This document shows, piece after piece, positions 6,556-7,939 of a DNA stretch of 7,939 nt. Below the pieces are notes generated by a model that searched no databases, was not told where the DNA came from, and worked only from the letters and a program-made list of their open reading frames with translations. Origin of the DNA: Faecalicatena fissicatena (lineage in GTDB: Bacteria; Bacillota; Clostridia; Lachnospirales; Lachnospiraceae); assembly GCA_001028025.1 (NCBI GenBank), contig LDAQ01000041.1:1-7939 (forward strand). Reading direction: 5' to 3'. Position 1 is the stretch's first letter; each line of letters opens with the position of its first letter. Position numbers and translations under genes: made by a program.

Positions 6556-7485
6556 ATGGAATTATTGATTTTTATTGCACCGCTTTTGCTGAATGTGTTC
6601 GGCAATACAATCTATAATGTGGCGGGAAAGGGAACACCTGAGAAAGTAAACTCATTTGCCAGCCTCTCCTTGAGCTACATGGTTGGTATGGTGTTGTGTG
6701 TGATTTTATTCTTTGTAACCAATCCCGGGGGGGATATACTTGCTGCTGTTTCAAAAGCTAACTGGGCTTCTTATGTATTGGGCCTGACTATTGTATTCAT
6801 TGATCTGGCACTTATTTTGCTGTATCGCGTAGGATGGGATGTCAGCATTGGTTCATTGATTGCAAATATCGGTGTATCACTGATGTCTGTAGTTGTGGGA
6901 GTTGCCTGCTTTGGTGAAGCAATGACTGTGATGAAGGGCAGCGGTATCGTTGTTTGTATCCTGGGGCTTTATGTGGTAAATGCTCCGGAGAAGAAAAGCA
7001 AAACTGCAGTTTTGGAAGGTGAGGAAACAAAGAGCAACGGCAAGGGGAAAAAGAAGAACCTGATTATGTGGATGCCTGTTGTGCTGATGATTGTAGCAAA
7101 CCTTGCTTATAGTATAACCGCAAAGGTAACTCCTTCTGATGTAGATACTTTCGCTTCCGTTGCACTGACATATCTGGTCTGCATTGTTTATGCGCTTCTC
7201 ATGTTCTTTATTACAAGCAAAAATAAGAACTATTTTAAAGAGATTAAGAAAGCCAACTGGACAGCTCCGGTTCTGGGTGCCTGCCTTGTATGCCTGGAAG
7301 TTTCAACAATTTTACTTTTCCGTGTAGGATGGGATTTGAGTGTAGGACTGCTGCTGGCTTATGTATTGCTGGCGATAGTGCTGGTAATTCTTGGACGTGT
7401 TGCCTACAAGGAAAAACTAACTAAAAAGCGTCTGATAGGTATAGGAATAGCACTTGTGGGAGTTATACTTGTCAGTCTTGTATAA
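6556..7485 (+). CDS. DMT/EamA-type transporter with two homologous five-helix halves
   Basis: This 309-residue integral membrane protein resembles the drug/metabolite transporter superfamily (EamA type), which usually has ten helices in two repeats. Both halves are visible. Half 1 (about 1-127) and half 2 (about 160-309) share KANWxxxVLG (from K67 and K232) and LLxRVGWDxSxG (R91 and R256), each pair exactly 165 residues apart. The halves are joined by a short, charged, Lys/Glu-rich linker (about 128-156). The N-terminus enters the membrane at once, with no cleavable signal. An AAAGGAAG ribosome site lies about 10 nt before the ATG. The gene follows the amidohydrolase by 42 nt without a terminator, so it probably moves that enzyme's substrate or product across the membrane. 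Direction and substrate are unknown. No terminator lies between its stop codon and the structured leader downstream. Confidence 0.85.
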   Translation: MELLIFIAPLLLNVFGNTIYNVAGKGTPEKVNSFASLSLSYMVGMVLCVILFFVTNPGGDILAAVSKANWASYVLGLTIVFIDLALILLYRVGWDVSIGSLIANIGVSLMSVVVGVACFGEAMTVMKGSGIVVCILGLYVVNAPEKKSKTAVLEGEETKSNGKGKKKNLIMWMPVVLMIVANLAYSITAKVTPSDVDTFASVALTYLVCIVYALLMFFITSKNKNYFKEIKKANWTAPVLGACLVCLEVSTILLFRVGWDLSVGLLLAYVLLAIVLVILGRVAYKEKLTKKRLIGIGIALVGVILVSLV

Positions 7486-7491
7486 AAATGT

Positions 7492-7590
7492 CGGGACGTC
7501 TTAGGAGGAAAGTTTCCAGGAGTGTCTAAGATAGTCCCGGGGAGGTGCTGACCGGTAGCCAACAGGTGCTATTTGCAGCACTTCCTTTTT
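7492..7590 (+). promoter_or_regulatory. Structured attenuation leader, candidate riboswitch (Na+-I/DUF1646 class is one hypothesis)
   Basis: The 5' part is a strong hairpin: CGGGAC (7492-7497) pairs with GTCCCG (7534-7539), and TCTTAG (7499-7504) with CTAAGA (7526-7531). These stems flank a small internal bulge and a purine-rich apical loop that contains GGAAAGTTTCC. A purine-rich core with GACCGGTAGCCAACAG follows. GGTGCT occurs twice (7544-7549 and 7565-7570), and each copy can pair with the single AGCAC at 7577-7581, so two alternative 3' hairpins are possible before the T-run. It is followed after about 24 nt by the start of a small membrane-protein gene. Compact aptamer-like hairpin, core and terminator in front of a gene is the usual layout of a riboswitch. 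The class is inferred from the AtpI-like downstream gene only. I could not confirm a clear promoter: weak -10 candidates lie at 7464-7469 and 7481-7486, inside or touching the end of the transporter gene. Confidence 0.55.
7541..7590 (+). terminator. Intrinsic terminator of the leader, with a competing alternative hairpin
   Basis: GGAGGTGCTG (7541-7550) can pair with CAGCACTTCC (7576-7585) as ten consecutive base pairs, one of them G-U, and TTTTT follows directly. In the alternative, GTGCT at 7566-7570 pairs with AGCAC at 7577-7581, leaving a shorter stem set back from the T-run. The first form should terminate better. Which form is favoured may depend on a ligand or on how transcription proceeds. 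Confidence 0.7.
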
Positions 7591-7614
7591 CATACTGATT
7601 TTAAGGGAGGAGAG

Positions 7615-7939
7615 ATGTCAGTGGCAGTTATCTACAGCTTGTATATTTTGACAGCTGGAATAGTCAGTTTCCTTTTTGGGGGATTTGATCGGAACATTAT
7701 ATTGGGTTTGGGAGTTGGTTTCCTTGTTTTCTGGGGAAACTATCAACTGCTGAATCTGGTGATCAGGAAATTTTTAGGCAGAAATCACTTTTTGACCGTG
7801 CAGACCCTTTTCCTGCGTTTTATTCTATATGCAGCTGTGGCTTACCTTTGCTTTCGGGGTGGGGATGTCGCTCTGCTCATGTTCGCGGTTTCAGCTATCG
7901 GCTTGTCACTGGCAATTTTCATCGTATATGGAATAGGAG
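7615..7939 (+). CDS. Small four-helix membrane protein, ATP synthase subunit I (AtpI)-like, cut by the window end
   Basis: The frame opens at ATG 7615 after an AAGGGAGG ribosome site (7603-7610) and stays open for 108 codons to the end of the window. A GTG at 7621 in the same frame is a possible alternative start with more usual spacing. The product shows four hydrophobic segments at about residues 5-22, 27-48, 66-84 and 88-107. The pattern GLGVGFLVFWGNYQLLNL (Gly-rich helix followed by an Asn and a leucine-rich end) and the later LRFILYAAV segment resemble the AtpI/subunit I family of about 120 residues. That gene often precedes atpB in F-type ATP synthase operons and helps assemble the c-ring or handle Mg2+. 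The identification rests on helix pattern and size rather than a diagnostic motif, and the neighbouring atp genes lie outside the window. It could be another small membrane protein. Confidence 0.5.
   Translation, partial: MSVAVIYSLYILTAGIVSFLFGGFDRNIILGLGVGFLVFWGNYQLLNLVIRKFLGRNHFLTVQTLFLRFILYAAVAYLCFRGGDVALLMFAVSAIGLSLAIFIVYGIG

Overview
The window looks like a chromosomal segment from a low-to-moderate GC Firmicute, most likely a gut-type Clostridia (Lachnospiraceae-like). This rests on the gene types, strong AGGAG-type ribosome sites, UUCG-loop intrinsic terminators, TTGATT/TATAAT-type promoters and a 4Fe-4S/propeptide type PurF. The genus cannot be fixed from the sequence alone. All supported genes read on the + strand.

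Positions 1-583 contain no credible gene. They hold two adjacent long inverted repeats. The first (6-220) has arms of about 71 nt around a 72-nt AT-rich loop. The second (247-536) has a perfect 52-bp outer stem, an imperfect inner stem and two perfect hairpins at its centre. A sigma-A type promoter (584-612) follows immediately and drives a purine biosynthesis cluster: purC (SAICAR synthetase), purF (amidophosphoribosyltransferase) and purB (adenylosuccinate lyase), ended by a textbook terminator at 4364-4393. PurF makes the committed step of purine synthesis, PurC makes SAICAR, and PurB cleaves SAICAR and, later, adenylosuccinate.

Positions 4394-4875 are intergenic. They contain a short hydrophobic reading-frame fragment that may be gene debris, an orphan intrinsic terminator (4629-4667), a series of roughly helically spaced A-tracts, and a good promoter (4815-4843) overlapped by a perfect dyad. 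This promoter serves a two-gene unit: a YtcJ-like metal-dependent amidohydrolase (4876-6513) and a ten-helix DMT/EamA-type transporter built from two clearly homologous halves (6556-7485). Together they suggest transport and hydrolysis of an unidentified amide-type compound.

After the transporter comes a compact structured leader (7492-7590). It has a 12-bp interrupted hairpin, a purine-rich core, duplicated GGTGCT segments competing for one AGCAC, and a terminator. It lies upstream of a small four-helix membrane protein (7615 to the window end) that resembles ATP synthase subunit I (AtpI). The leader is the best candidate for a riboswitch or other attenuation device in the window. If the downstream operon encodes an ATP synthase, a Na+-sensing class is a sensible first hypothesis, but I could not check its consensus.
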